Part shown: in pieces, positions 14,601 through 21,705 of the stretch
Position numbering within the stretch: position 1 is the stretch's first letter
Layout: each line of letters opens with the position of its first letter
Assembly (NCBI GenBank): GCA_022818135.1
Contig: JAFMSR010000009.1
Location: forward strand, 23,899,061-23,963,060
Source: Saxidomus purpurata
Taxonomy: Eukaryota > Mollusca > Bivalvia > Venerida > Veneridae
DNA length: 64,000 nt
Reading direction: 5' to 3'
Notes under the pieces: model-generated
Told to the model about the DNA's origin: nothing
What the model saw: only the letters and a program-made list of their open reading frames with translations
The model's database searches: none
Translations under genes and position numbers: made by a program

Positions 14601-16085
14601 CAAACCCAAAATGTAAACATCCAAAGAACAACAACCTCCCTGCTATACCTACATTTCGGTTTTTCGAATGGTGTGGCTCTATAAAAGTTACAATGGGTAT
14701 TAAGGGGGATTTACTTTATTATCTTTTAACATTTTCACTAATTTCGTAAATCGCAGAAGCACTGGTTGATCATAGATGTAGTGACTTTATACAAATGTAC
14801 CGTATGTCACCTGTTTTGACCACTTTCACTGCTGGCGGTTTTCGAAAGACAAATGGTAATTTGGTATCACATACTGTTAGATTGACATTTACACTCACCT
14901 GTTTTGACCACTTTTACTGCTGGCGGTTTTCTACAGACAAATGGTAATTTGGTATAACATACTGTTAGATTAACATTGACACTCGCCTGTTTTGACCACT
15001 TTTTTTGCTGGCGGTTTTCGGAAGACAAATGGTAATTTGGTATCACATACTGTTAAAATGACATTGACACTCACTTGTTTTGACCACTTTTACTGCTGGC
15101 GGTTTTCGACAGACAAATGGTAATTTGGTACAAAATGTATCACATACTGTTAGATTGACATTGACACTCACCTGTTTTGACCACTTTTACTGCTGGCGGT
15201 TTTCGACAGACAAATGGTAATTTGGTATCACATACTGTTAGATTGACATTGACCCTGCTGACTAGTCCTTCCATTGCTGCTTTACCGCACGCACCGGCTG
15301 TAGGATCCGGCTGTCCGTCACCCCATTGCCAGGACCTACCAGAGAAAATATAAACTCATTTACCCATTGTTCAATAGTAAACAGATTCTATATATAGAAC
15401 AAGGAAGAACATTAAGTTGTTTCTGATAAATGCTCCAGACTACCATTTAGCTAAACCGCACATTGGAGTACCGGGCGGTTCAATTGAAACTGTACACAGT
15501 TTAGGGTCTTAATTTTTAGAAAAATTTATAATTCATAATCTTCATTGCATTTTTAATAATTTTCTTGTGGAGTCAGTGTAATGCAGTGATACCGCATTCG
15601 TCTCGAGATCGGAGGGCCAACAGTTCGATCCCCACTAGTGAATGATATCCTGTTTGCCCCAGGATATGAAGGCTCGAAGTTCGGTCCCCACTAATTTCGA
15701 TGTGGTCGTGTCCATAGGTATATCTATACACCCTCTCTATCTGTATGAAGTTGATTGACTTTGGAGTAATTTCCGGGAGCGATTCATCTAGTACATAGTA
15801 AATTGTACAATCGGTTAGAATTGTTTCGCAATAGGGAAAGAATAAATTATTCCAAATAAACAATAAATGAATAGCCTGAAAAAATACTACGATAAAATAC
15901 ATCATGTATCTAATGAAGCAACACTTGTTATGATGCAACACTGTTACGTATACAGTTTTAAGTCGCAGATGAGTCTCACCGGCTAGGCCATAATTTATGT
16001 CTCTCAACAAGTTTAGGTCCATAATCATCCCACATGAGTCTACCTGAATCTACGTACATTCCTGACCAAAATTCGTCTACATTGT
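866..16085 (-). CDS. Adhesion GPCR ectodomain with C-type lectin domains, multi-exon, partial
   Basis: This is the extracellular part of a predicted adhesion G-protein-coupled receptor, a cell-surface receptor that is usually self-cleaved at a GPS site. Exons in transcript order: 15980-16085, 15172-15335, 12800-12994, 12393-12560, 10819-11254, 7657-7824, 7144-7375, 6378-6538, 5843-5944, 3888-4033, 2549-2698 and 866-960. All have AG acceptors and GT donors, and every junction keeps frame except 10819-11254 to 7657-7824, where the phases (2 then 1) do not fit, so at least one exon is missing there. Domain order: C-type lectin (second half), full C-type lectin, furin-type site, unassigned region, hormone-receptor-like cysteine module, start of GAIN. 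The last visible exon ends in phase 2 and the gene continues off the left edge, where the GPS and seven membrane helices are expected. The signal peptide exon is not firmly identified. The receptor class is inferred from the cysteine-module to GAIN order; no membrane helix is visible. Confidence 0.78.
1020..2080 (+). repeat. Degenerate ~160-bp repeat array with a SINE inside
   Basis: Diverged copies of a unit containing 'tgacctttgaggtc', 'gcacacgacacattg', 'catgtatgacaaagttac' and 'cccgggcatgaa' run through this intron. The array ends in 'acggacggacagacagac' and 'gctccccttt', the usual end of a common bivalve repeat. A family-B SINE interrupts it at about 1505-1680. Confidence 0.5.
1505..1680 (-). 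mobile_element. tRNA-headed SINE, family B
   Basis: Minus orientation. The tRNA-like head lies at about 1605-1680 and contains a B-box-like 'ggtctcgaacccgcaacc' on the plus strand; the body has 'ctagtactggtgtcatatga' and ends 'ttagctcgattgtgaagaaa'. Related copies lie at 40155-40330 and 54735-54895. Confidence 0.65.
3201..3358. repeat. Short palindromic (foldback) element
   Basis: About 158 bp with long imperfect inverted arms: 'tataataaaagggttttt', 'taatgtgatcc', 'gccggattggctc' on the left and their complements 'gagcaaatccggc', 'ggatcacgttac', 'aaccctattatat' on the right. The centre holds 'ctcgtgctacgcactcgta'. It looks like a small MITE; no reading frame. Just to its left (2985-3130) is a stretch with several ACGT/TGACGTCA-type palindromes. 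Confidence 0.7.
3888..5944 (-). CDS. Hormone-receptor-motif-like cysteine module (two exons)
   Basis: Exon 5843-5944 reads VMCPFRQTAVEGKNLTF, then GETGYSWERCYP, and ends CCAA|GTAAAT in phase 1. Exon 3888-4033 continues NNNALAISTCAGG, then GTTWGNISIADNCGT, and ends TCAGAG|GTAAAA in phase 0. The spacing C - G.(T/A)YS.E.C - C - W....C is the pattern seen just before the GAIN domain in adhesion GPCRs, related to the hormone-receptor motif. Three NxS/T sequons are visible. It sits directly upstream (in protein order) of the GAIN exons. The identification rests on motif spacing and position; residue conservation is moderate. Confidence 0.75.
6053..6258 (-). mobile_element. tRNA-headed SINE, family A
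   Basis: Minus orientation, in a GPCR intron. The head (right end) has A-box 'tagcgcagtggtagtgcg' and B-box 'gggttcgattcc' read on the minus strand. The body has 'gtccttaggcaagaca' and 'attgcctctctctc', and the tail ends 'cgcaatcgagaataaata'. Confidence 0.8.
6378..7824 (-). CDS. Adhesion GPCR stalk exons, no recognised domain
   Basis: Three exons with matching phases: 7657-7824 (GEFTTPGDILPKEGEDLF ... RPPQLVRYSG), 7144-7375 (KDLYIYVAYCNLLDNVIG ... EDINLLVGYYRSQIESL) and 6378-6538 (MKFRVFVAPTLGRYLAENS ... FDLTTLRVRSTG). All three have clean acceptors; the donors are TCAG|GTAAGT, CCA|GTAAGT and ACAG|GTAAAA. Together they encode about 187 residues between the lectin part and the cysteine module. 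The sequence is rich in beta-prone and aromatic residues with few cysteines. I recognise no domain family. The middle exon also contains an internal strong donor-like CCCTTT|GTAAGT, so a shorter splice form is possible. Confidence 0.7.
7861..8110 (-). CDS. Possible missing exon of the adhesion GPCR
   Basis: An 83-codon open stretch on the gene's strand, lying between two exons whose phases do not match. It starts just after an AG acceptor (ACATCAG|GTGCG) and reads LRVHVIVHGVFANTCGVFTY, loosely like the end of the preceding exon (KFVVHVQIILTLRKSVTVT). It could repair the phase only with alternative donors on both sides (for instance TCT|GTAAAC inside the upstream exon), and no single donor at its own end stands out. 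Treat it as a candidate only; a chance open frame is equally possible. Confidence 0.2.
8518..8737 (+). mobile_element. tRNA-headed SINE, family A
   Basis: Plus orientation: head 'tggcgctgtggtagtgcg', B-box 'ttgttcgatcccc', body 'gtccttaggcaagacgc', 'attgcctctctctct' and 'tctcgagagcg', end 'cgcaatcgagaataaat'. Directly followed by a decayed LINE. Confidence 0.8.
8760..10255 (+). pseudogene. Decayed LINE reverse transcriptase (Jockey-like)
   Basis: A broken open region on the plus strand inside a GPCR intron. About 9280-9480 encodes, with stops and shifts, SPNPDGITNEMLIHL, a WRGATMIPI stretch and AYRPISLT, the standard finger region of LINE reverse transcriptase. About 9580-9620 gives AAVYADDFVLWC with the catalytic YADD box. 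About 9820-9960 gives DRQYTWRLHLAKAGA and AVLRNLTDSNCKANERIL, the usual C-terminal region. No endonuclease domain is recognisable. Many in-frame stops show it is dead. Confidence 0.75.
10819..11254 (-). CDS. Adhesion GPCR exon with furin-type site
   Basis: A 436-base exon (acceptor TTAAAG|GT, donor GGAG|GTATGT) in frame after lectin domain 2. It encodes about 145 residues. The first part (PVNGVLDRNLQENEVIF ... FWTVNESGRVSV) has several N-glycosylation sequons and looks like a beta-sandwich, distantly cadherin-like, but no family is certain. The middle is basic and polar: PHRRRDSND, then FNRQKRQGKF, where R-Q-K-R fits the furin consensus. Cleavage here would split the lectin head from the stalk, as furin sites do in some adhesion GPCRs; that role is inferred. 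The exon ends in phase 2 while the next recognised exon needs phase 1. Confidence 0.7.
11764..12112 (+). mobile_element. tRNA-headed SINE, family D (near full length)
   Basis: Head 'ggtggcgctgtggtcgagtgg' region with A-box TGGTCGAGTGG and B-box AATTCGAATCC, then 'tccggggcactgggaa', 'gtttcccatccatcaagaga', 'gatcttttcataaaaaatct', and an A-rich end near 12110. It lies in an intron of the GPCR. A second, truncated copy lies at 17287-17397. Confidence 0.75.
12393..12994 (-). CDS. C-type lectin domain 2 (two exons)
   Basis: A complete C-type lectin domain of the adhesion GPCR. Exon 12800-12994 gives the N-terminal half: CPENWLGNQYISHCYRIY followed by EKAKARCEEEGTDLVPSN, the family's W...CY and A...C..EG..L pattern. 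It ends TACT|GTACGT in phase 1. Exon 12393-12560 gives TNIWVQDT, TGRCSAF and NVDCFSPLLFMC, the C-terminal cysteines, and ends GCAG|GTGATT. The second half carries neither EPN/QPD nor WND, so by the usual rule it should not bind calcium-dependent sugar; a protein ligand is more likely. The exon split in mid-domain matches that of domain 1, which suggests an old tandem duplication. Confidence 0.85.
13005..13985 (+). repeat. Bivalve ~150-bp repeat array
   Basis: Repeated phrases 'cataattttgtcaaaatac', 'caagttttaatccaatatgt' and 'tttggagatacca' recur roughly every 150 bp, and the element closes with 'gctgacgccgacgccgag' and 'gatagctcccttattatt'. This ending is typical of a widespread bivalve repeat. 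Intronic to the GPCR gene. Contains no supported exon. Confidence 0.6.
14810..15240 (-). repeat. 88-bp minisatellite made from the end of a lectin exon and its splice donor
   Basis: Five direct copies of about 88 bp, with equivalent points at 14817, 14895, 14983, 15071 and 15168. The copy at 15168 is the true 3' part of lectin exon 15172-15335 plus its donor; the other four lie in the following intron. Each copy holds the codons for CDTKLPFVCRKPPAVKVVKTG and a donor-like site: GTGAGT in three, GCGAGT in one (14983), and GTGACA in the leftmost. A 10-bp insertion separates the two rightmost copies. Reading through the true donor meets a TGA about eleven codons later. Confidence 0.85.
15172..16085 (-). 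CDS. C-type lectin domain 1, second half (two exons)
   Basis: Part of the adhesion GPCR. Exon 15980-16085 reads FWSGMYVDSGRLMWDDYG, the middle of a C-type lectin fold. It ends CCG|GTGAG in phase 2 and joins the AG acceptor before 15335. Exon 15172-15335 reads SWQWGDGQPDP, then GACGKAAMEG and CDTKLPFVCRKP, the classic C-terminal half with the WGDGQP segment and the paired cysteines. A QPD triplet sits where galactose-type lectins carry QPD. The WND triplet of the calcium site is absent: NLTVCD stands in its place, so sugar binding is doubtful. The first half of this domain (the C..W...CY region) was not found between 16085 and 18302 and may lie in the N gap or beyond. Confidence 0.8.
15566..15850 (+). 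mobile_element. tRNA-headed SINE, family A (with internal duplication)
   Basis: Plus orientation: head 'gtgtaatgcagtgataccgc', B-box 'cagttcgatccccac', a partial repeat of the region around 15640-15690 ('gttcggtccccactaat'), body ending 'ttgtttcgcaatagggaaag', 'aataaatt'. Lies between two lectin exons. Confidence 0.65.
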
Positions 16086-16869
16086 CTGTAAAGAAGAAAA
16101 TGGTCCTACATAAGGTTAAGTATCAGCTTGCCCAATACTATTAATGTTCTTCTATATGACCGTAGCTAGTTTAATGTTAAAAATTCATGTTTCGATAACA
16201 TCCATGTTAGCGTGGGTTAAGTTACTGACTAATAATCCTAGTAGGTCCTTGAACTACTGTAGTGGGCTCGAATACCGCTAGGTCGATCGAATTTCTTTTA
16301 TTTGAGAAACGTGTCAACCTAGTTTCATACTCTCATTTGTACAAATGGAAGACATAGACCCGGACAATCGCTATGTCAACTTTATATTGTCTGTCTTGAA
16401 TAATGTGTCTGTTGTAAAAGACTGCCGCTTGGGGTTTCAGTGTTTTCTTACTTTTGATAAACGGTTGTTTATAGAACTCCGTTCGGTTAATGTTCATGTT
16501 GCGTGAGTTTAAATTTAAAAATATCGTTTCTGTGTAAGTATTAAACGTAATGTCAAAATGACAAAGGCTGTGACATCAAACAAAACGTGCTGGCTGAGAA
16601 CAACATTTTTCCAAAACCTACATTTTCAGTACCTAATTCGGTGAAATACTCTTACTGTGGAAGCTGACACTTGTGATAAGAATTGGCCGTTTAACAACAG
16701 TAAATCTCCTAGGCATTTACCGATGTTTCGAAATAAGCTTATAGTGCAGACACGATTCACAGAACGTTGTTGATCTATACAGGTAAACTTAAGGTGCAAT
16801 AAAGCGAAAGAGTAATTATATATAGACCTAGCATATGTATAGCATAACTAAAAGATACTCCTTAACGCA

Positions 16870-17750
16870 ATTTCTACTCTACGCTTGTTTAGTTCATGGA
16901 ATAACTCAATCAATCGCTTTTTACAAGGTACAACTAGCAAATTGCTTATGAGAAAAAACATATATCTACCAACGCCCCAACACTCCTTAGATAACCTTGA
17001 CCTTTCACCAACTGCCCGAAAACTGAACAAGGATAAGTCATAGGTTATCACCGAATATATCATGTTTGATGAGCATAAGACCAGGCGCTCTTCAGTCCGA
17101 TTAATCGAAAACTTATTTTACTGCACCTTGATCTCGACCTTTAGTCAACAGAATTCCAAATCTATTCAATTAAAGATCACTATGACCCTTATCTTTTACC
17201 AAATGACTCCAGTTATTAACTACAGTCGTCCAATGGCCATGAACAACAATCCTGATCAGTAATATAAGCCTAGGTCAAACAGTTATATATATTTTATTAT
17301 TTTATTGTTTTATAGCTGCGGTTGACAACGTTTTTGATATTCCCAGTGCCCCGGCCGGGATTCGAACCGTTAACCACTCGACCACCGCGCCATCCCGCAA
17401 ACAGTTATCCGGCTATTGATCGGGAACTATCTTTTTATAAAAGGTACTTGAGACCTTGACTTTTGATCAATTTATCCAAAGAGGGTTTCCACTGTCCATA
17501 ACGAATACGTCTACTGAGTTATTGCATGCTAGCTAGAACTGATCTTTTTTCAGTTATTTATCGGAAATCTTTTTAATTAAAGGTCTCTGTGACCTTGTCC
17601 TTTGACCAACGACCTCTACATCGATATGGGGTCTTCCACTTGACATGACAAATAAGCCTACCAAGTAAATTAATATGATCATAGACTAACTGTTGTTCAA
17701 TTATTAATCGGTAAGCATTGTTGACGGTCTGAGCCCGGTTGTTCTTAACT
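16870..17750 (+). repeat. Degenerate ~180-bp repeat units ('gaccttgacctttgacc' type)
   Basis: Phrases 'gaccttgaccttt', 'aatcgg.aa...ttttt', 'tgac.aataagcct' recur across this span with strong divergence. A family-D SINE interrupts it with a clear target-site duplication. No coding exon was found here, including the missing lectin half. Confidence 0.45.
17287..17397 (-). mobile_element. SINE family D, truncated, with target-site duplication
   Basis: Minus orientation. The head (right end) reads GATGGCGCGGTGGTCGAGTG on the minus strand, with B-box GGTTCGAATCCC and 'ggggcactggga'. An AT-rich tail ('tatatattttattatttt') lies at the left. An 11-bp direct repeat, CAAACAGTTAT, flanks it at 17276-17286 and 17398-17408. 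Confidence 0.8.
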
Positions 17751-17861
17751 TTAAGCGGCAACAATTAAAATTTGAGTTTTATTTAAACAACGATTTTTTC
17801 CTATTACGGGTAGTATTTAAGAATCAAATTTTAACCGTGGTTAACTTTTTGACTTATTCAC

Positions 17862-17951
17862 TTTTCGAACAACGGGGCCCTGATAGACAAACGGGAATAT
17901 GGACATCCATAGCAAAACAAATATGTCTCCTCCATGTTCTCGGGGAGCCAT
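17862..17951 (-). CDS. Possible signal-peptide exon upstream of the adhesion GPCR
   Basis: On the minus strand an ATG with G at -3 and G at +4 opens MAPREHGG followed by DIFVLLWMSIFPFVYQG, a plausible signal peptide. A possible donor follows (CGAAAA|GTGAAT). It lies 1.8 kb upstream of the first recognised lectin exon, on the same strand. The missing first half of lectin domain 1 would have to lie between them, and I did not find it there, which weakens the link. It may be a chance open frame. Confidence 0.2.
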
Positions 17952-18302
17952 ATCAAGCAAATACCTCTGTTTTTTCTTGGTGTAATCATCCTTTCACGAC
18001 AGATGAAAGCTGTTCATTCAATATTATACTTTAAAGTTATAAAAATACACATACCTGAGTTAAAACATGGAAAATTCAACATCAGAAGCGTCAACAAACA
18101 CAATGATACCATCTCCATTGTGATTATTTAAGGATCGCTGCAAAATTAACAAGAACATAAAACTACAGCTAGCGCCACTTGTATATAAACCAACTCGATA
18201 AAAAGTACACACCACCGCTTATGAAGAGGCTCTATAAAGATACGACTGGTATTTATATTTATTGTACCTCAATTTCACTGCCATTATTAAACTCATATGG
18301 AC

Positions 18303-18802
18303 NNNNNNNNNNNNNNNNNNNNNNNNNNNNNNNNNNNNNNNNNNNNNNNNNNNNNNNNNNNNNNNNNNNNNNNNNNNNNNNNNNNNNNNNNNNNNNNNNN
18401 NNNNNNNNNNNNNNNNNNNNNNNNNNNNNNNNNNNNNNNNNNNNNNNNNNNNNNNNNNNNNNNNNNNNNNNNNNNNNNNNNNNNNNNNNNNNNNNNNNNN
18501 NNNNNNNNNNNNNNNNNNNNNNNNNNNNNNNNNNNNNNNNNNNNNNNNNNNNNNNNNNNNNNNNNNNNNNNNNNNNNNNNNNNNNNNNNNNNNNNNNNNN
18601 NNNNNNNNNNNNNNNNNNNNNNNNNNNNNNNNNNNNNNNNNNNNNNNNNNNNNNNNNNNNNNNNNNNNNNNNNNNNNNNNNNNNNNNNNNNNNNNNNNNN
18701 NNNNNNNNNNNNNNNNNNNNNNNNNNNNNNNNNNNNNNNNNNNNNNNNNNNNNNNNNNNNNNNNNNNNNNNNNNNNNNNNNNNNNNNNNNNNNNNNNNNN
18801 NN
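18303..18802. other. Assembly gap (500 N)
   Basis: Exactly 500 N, a conventional gap of unknown true size. Open frames drawn through it are artefacts. It lies upstream of the adhesion GPCR's first recognised exon and could hold the missing first half of lectin domain 1 or its promoter. Confidence 0.99.
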
Positions 18803-18981
18803 TGGACTTGTTAGCTGGCAATCTTGTTTTGGCACAAATCAATTCTTGGTTTGAACATCAGGGTACTGATAAATTATTTACATTCAGAAAAGGCGATTCC
18901 TCGGCTGTCGTCACTGGTCTCTATGCATCTTTAATTTTGAATAGTACAATAACCAAGAATAGAAATGAAAGAAGACAATGA
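18803..18981 (+). CDS. Unassigned open frame beside the gap
   Basis: From the gap edge to a TGA at 18979-18981 the plus strand encodes DLLAGNLVLAQINSWFEH ... GLYASLILNSTITKNRNE, about 58 residues without a stop. The composition is protein-like but I recognise no family and no splice site frames it. It could be a retro-element remnant or chance. Confidence 0.15.
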
Positions 18982-19387
18982 TCTACCATATTAGCTTGTA
19001 ACTATGAGATTGTTTTTATAATAACTCCATGTTGTTAAAAGCTTTTATTTTCGTTTGTAATAAATTTAAACTTGCATATGAGTCTACGGTAAAAACCAAT
19101 TTTTCACCTTGTACTGAATGAAGAAATGAACGCGACCTATTAATCCGATTGTTTTACTGGTCAGTATGAAGCCGAGAATATGGTACAATAAAGCGCCATT
19201 ATTACAGTTTTTCAAAAAGATTGATATTTGCCGAGACATTCGACACTCGTTATGATAATTATACATAAGATACATGTTTGGGGTTTGATTTTTAGTTTGT
19301 TATAGATTTTTCAGGGTTTTTTTTCCTGCATGATTGTAAATAAAGGCAAAAGTTTTTGAAAACTCTACTGAAAGCCAAAAAATTGAA

Positions 19388-19676
19388 AAAAATGGCCTGG
19401 GCCCTATGATTATATAAATTAAATTCGCATGCTCAACTCCTTTCATGCTCAAACTTTAAAGCAATGTTATATTAAAATTTAAAACATTTTATAAAATCCT
19501 GATGAAAATATGTTTAACAATTGTAAATGACTTTCCAGCTAGATTGCTTTGCTTTTGTTTTTCATATGTCTGTACAAAGGCAAAGCTACAAATGAAAAAC
19601 ATTTTCATGCTCAAACTGAGTTGAGCATCAAAAAAGTTTTATAATCATGGGGCCTGAAGATTTATACATGGGTCCA
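19388..19676. mobile_element. MITE-like element with imperfect inverted ends
   Basis: Left end 'gggccctatgattatataaa', right end 'tttataatcatggggcct', imperfect inverted repeats; inside them 'catgctcaactcc' at left pairs with 'gttgagcatca' at right. Further 'catgctcaaac' phrases recur inside. About 290 bp, no reading frame. Confidence 0.6.
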
Positions 19677-20351
19677 TAACATATAACTTGGCTAAATTTA
19701 AACATAACCGAAAAATATCTTACTGCTTAGATAATTAAGTACATTTGTATAAAAAAAAGTTGGTACAATTTCTTTGAACGGCCTCACATTTCAAGAAAAG
19801 TTTGGGCGGATAACAGTAAATTTAAGATATATACTGTAAACTGGGTCATTTTCATGGGCAGACAGCCTTGTTCGTGAATTTTGAATTAGTGAAAGGAGAA
19901 TTCTCTGTAAGTAAGTCTATGTGAAGTTAATCTTTTGCAAAATTTTCAAATAACGAAGCGTTAAATTTGCGAAAATTGCAAAAATTAAAAAGTCTTGAAA
20001 ATTACTCAATTTATGGTAAATCTAAGCAGCAAAACCAGATTATAAAACTTTTCAGGCTTAATTATCTCAGATTGAGCACAAAATGTTTTTCATTTCTGGC
20101 ACACATCAAGGTATGAAACAGAAAAGAATTATTACGGTATTGAAACTTTAATAATGATAATAATAAAATGATAATAATTAAACTGATATTTATTTAAAGT
20201 TGGCAAGATACAAATAACAACAAACTTAAGCTTACACGAGCTTGTGAACAGACCCCACAGGTGTTTTAATATGGTGGTCTTACTGTGGAAGGAAACAAGA
20301 CAACCCAGAGAAAACCCACCTGTCCGACCTGGTGACCACCTATGATTAATT

Positions 20352-21466
20352 TTAAAGCTGCTCGCTCTCAGATTTTCATGAAAAAATAAAGTTCATCAAT
20401 CTCTTTGAAAATGACATATTTAAGAACTTTTAGTCAATTAAAAAGGTTCCAGTACAAATTCCTGTGAATTATATCTGTAAATTTTGAAATTATACGCTAC
20501 CAAATTATAAAGCATTACACATGGACACTGTTGAAATTCTAATACAGAGGGCCAAGATGGCCGTATATCGCTCACCTTGGACAGTCCACTTGCCTGTGGA
20601 AGATCACAGTAATGTTATTCCAAAGTTTTCCTATCCCTTTTAACCCCGGGCAAGGTATTGACCCCAGGGCATAATGAACATTTAAAAGGTCTACTAAGGC
20701 AATGCTAAGCCAAATATTAAGTCTAGGCCTTGTGGTTTCAGAGAAGAAGTTTTTAAAGTTTTCCTATATTTCTAAAACAGGCCCCGGTGGGGGTAATTTT
20801 GACCCGGGGTCATAATTGAAATATGGTAGGTCATAGCAATGTAATGCCAAAAGCTCTAGGCCTTGTGGTTTCAGAGAGAAGTTTTTTAGTTTTTCCTATA
20901 TATTCCTAAAACTAAGGAGGGATAAATTTTGACCGGGGTCAATTTGAACACTTGGTGAGGTCTATGCAATGCAAGCCAATTAGCTCTAGGCCTTGTGGTT
21001 TAGAAGAAGTTTTTAAGTTTTCCTAATATTATAAAAAAAGGCCCACCCCAGGGTAATTTTGAGGGGTAAATTGAACATTGGTGGGTCACTAGCAATGCTA
21101 ATGCCAAATTTAAGTCTAGGCCTTGTGGTTTCAGAGAAGAAGTTTTTAAAGTTTTTCCTATTTTGCCAAGGTCTGCTGGAATGGTTTTTGCTTTTGTGAG
21201 TTCTCAGGCTTCTGCGTTTTAAATTGGCCTAGAGGTCGAGGGATGTATTTGACAATGTCAAAACACCTAATAAACAGTCTAGTGTAGGGGTGCCGTAAAA
21301 CCAAGTTCACCAACATTTTCTGTTTGTTTTTTTTTGCAAATTCCTACCTAGATTTTTACTTCAGTATTGTTGATTCTAAGCCATTAGTTAAACATTTTAT
21401 GCATTAGTATATCATTGTTGAAAATTTTACTTTTTTCAACAGTAACTGAGAGCGAGCAGCTTTAAC
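20352..21466. mobile_element. TTAA-flanked (piggyBac-like) non-autonomous element, nested insert inside
   Basis: A perfect 20-bp inverted repeat, TTAAAGCTGCTCGCTCTCAG at 20352-20371 and its complement at 21447-21466. The ends abut TTAA, the piggyBac target, though the TTAA may be part of the repeat. About 20543-21190 is occupied by a second repeat ('atatcgctcaccttgg', 'tctaggccttgtggtttcag' four times), so the original element was shorter. No transposase frame. Confidence 0.65.
20543..21190 (-). repeat. Dispersed 'ATATCGCTCACC' element, four internal units
   Basis: Starts 'gggccaagatggccgtatat' 'cgctcaccttgg' and contains four diverged units with 'tctaggccttgtggtttcag' 'agaagaagttttta'. The same family lies at 29578-30125 in the other orientation, and a relative at 22733-23396. 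It is nested in the TTAA element. Confidence 0.65.
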
Positions 21467-21705
21467 GAAGACCTAATAAAGTATTTTAGCAGTTTCCCTG
21501 CATGTGCATTAAACTGAGTTGTTTAACACACACACAAAAAGTTTTATAATTGCAGGCCAGATGAAATAAATCTGGATACATGACAGATTATATATTAGTT
21601 TCCATGCTGTTTCTAATGTAATGAAAATAACATAAACATTATGTACATGTATGTCTCACTTGTTTGAATTGCAGATTTAAACTTACAGCCACAGCAGTCG
21701 GGAAA

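Larger units (their letters stand above)
18982..21705. other. Intergenic stretch upstream of MALSU1, repeat-filled
   Basis: Holds two terminal-inverted-repeat elements (19388-19676 and 20352-21466, listed separately) separated by plain AT-rich sequence. The MALSU1 coding exon is preceded by a splice acceptor (GAATTGCAG at about 21674), so a noncoding first exon and the promoter must lie somewhere upstream; I could not place them. Confidence 0.6.

Noticed and set aside
16190..16860. CY-coding hexamers on the minus strand as the missing lectin half (16195, 16835)
   Set aside because: Each has an in-frame stop within a few codons and no upstream W/C pattern.
18179..18981. Several 180-240-codon open frames
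   Set aside because: They run through the 500-N gap; the apparent length is produced by N being read as open.
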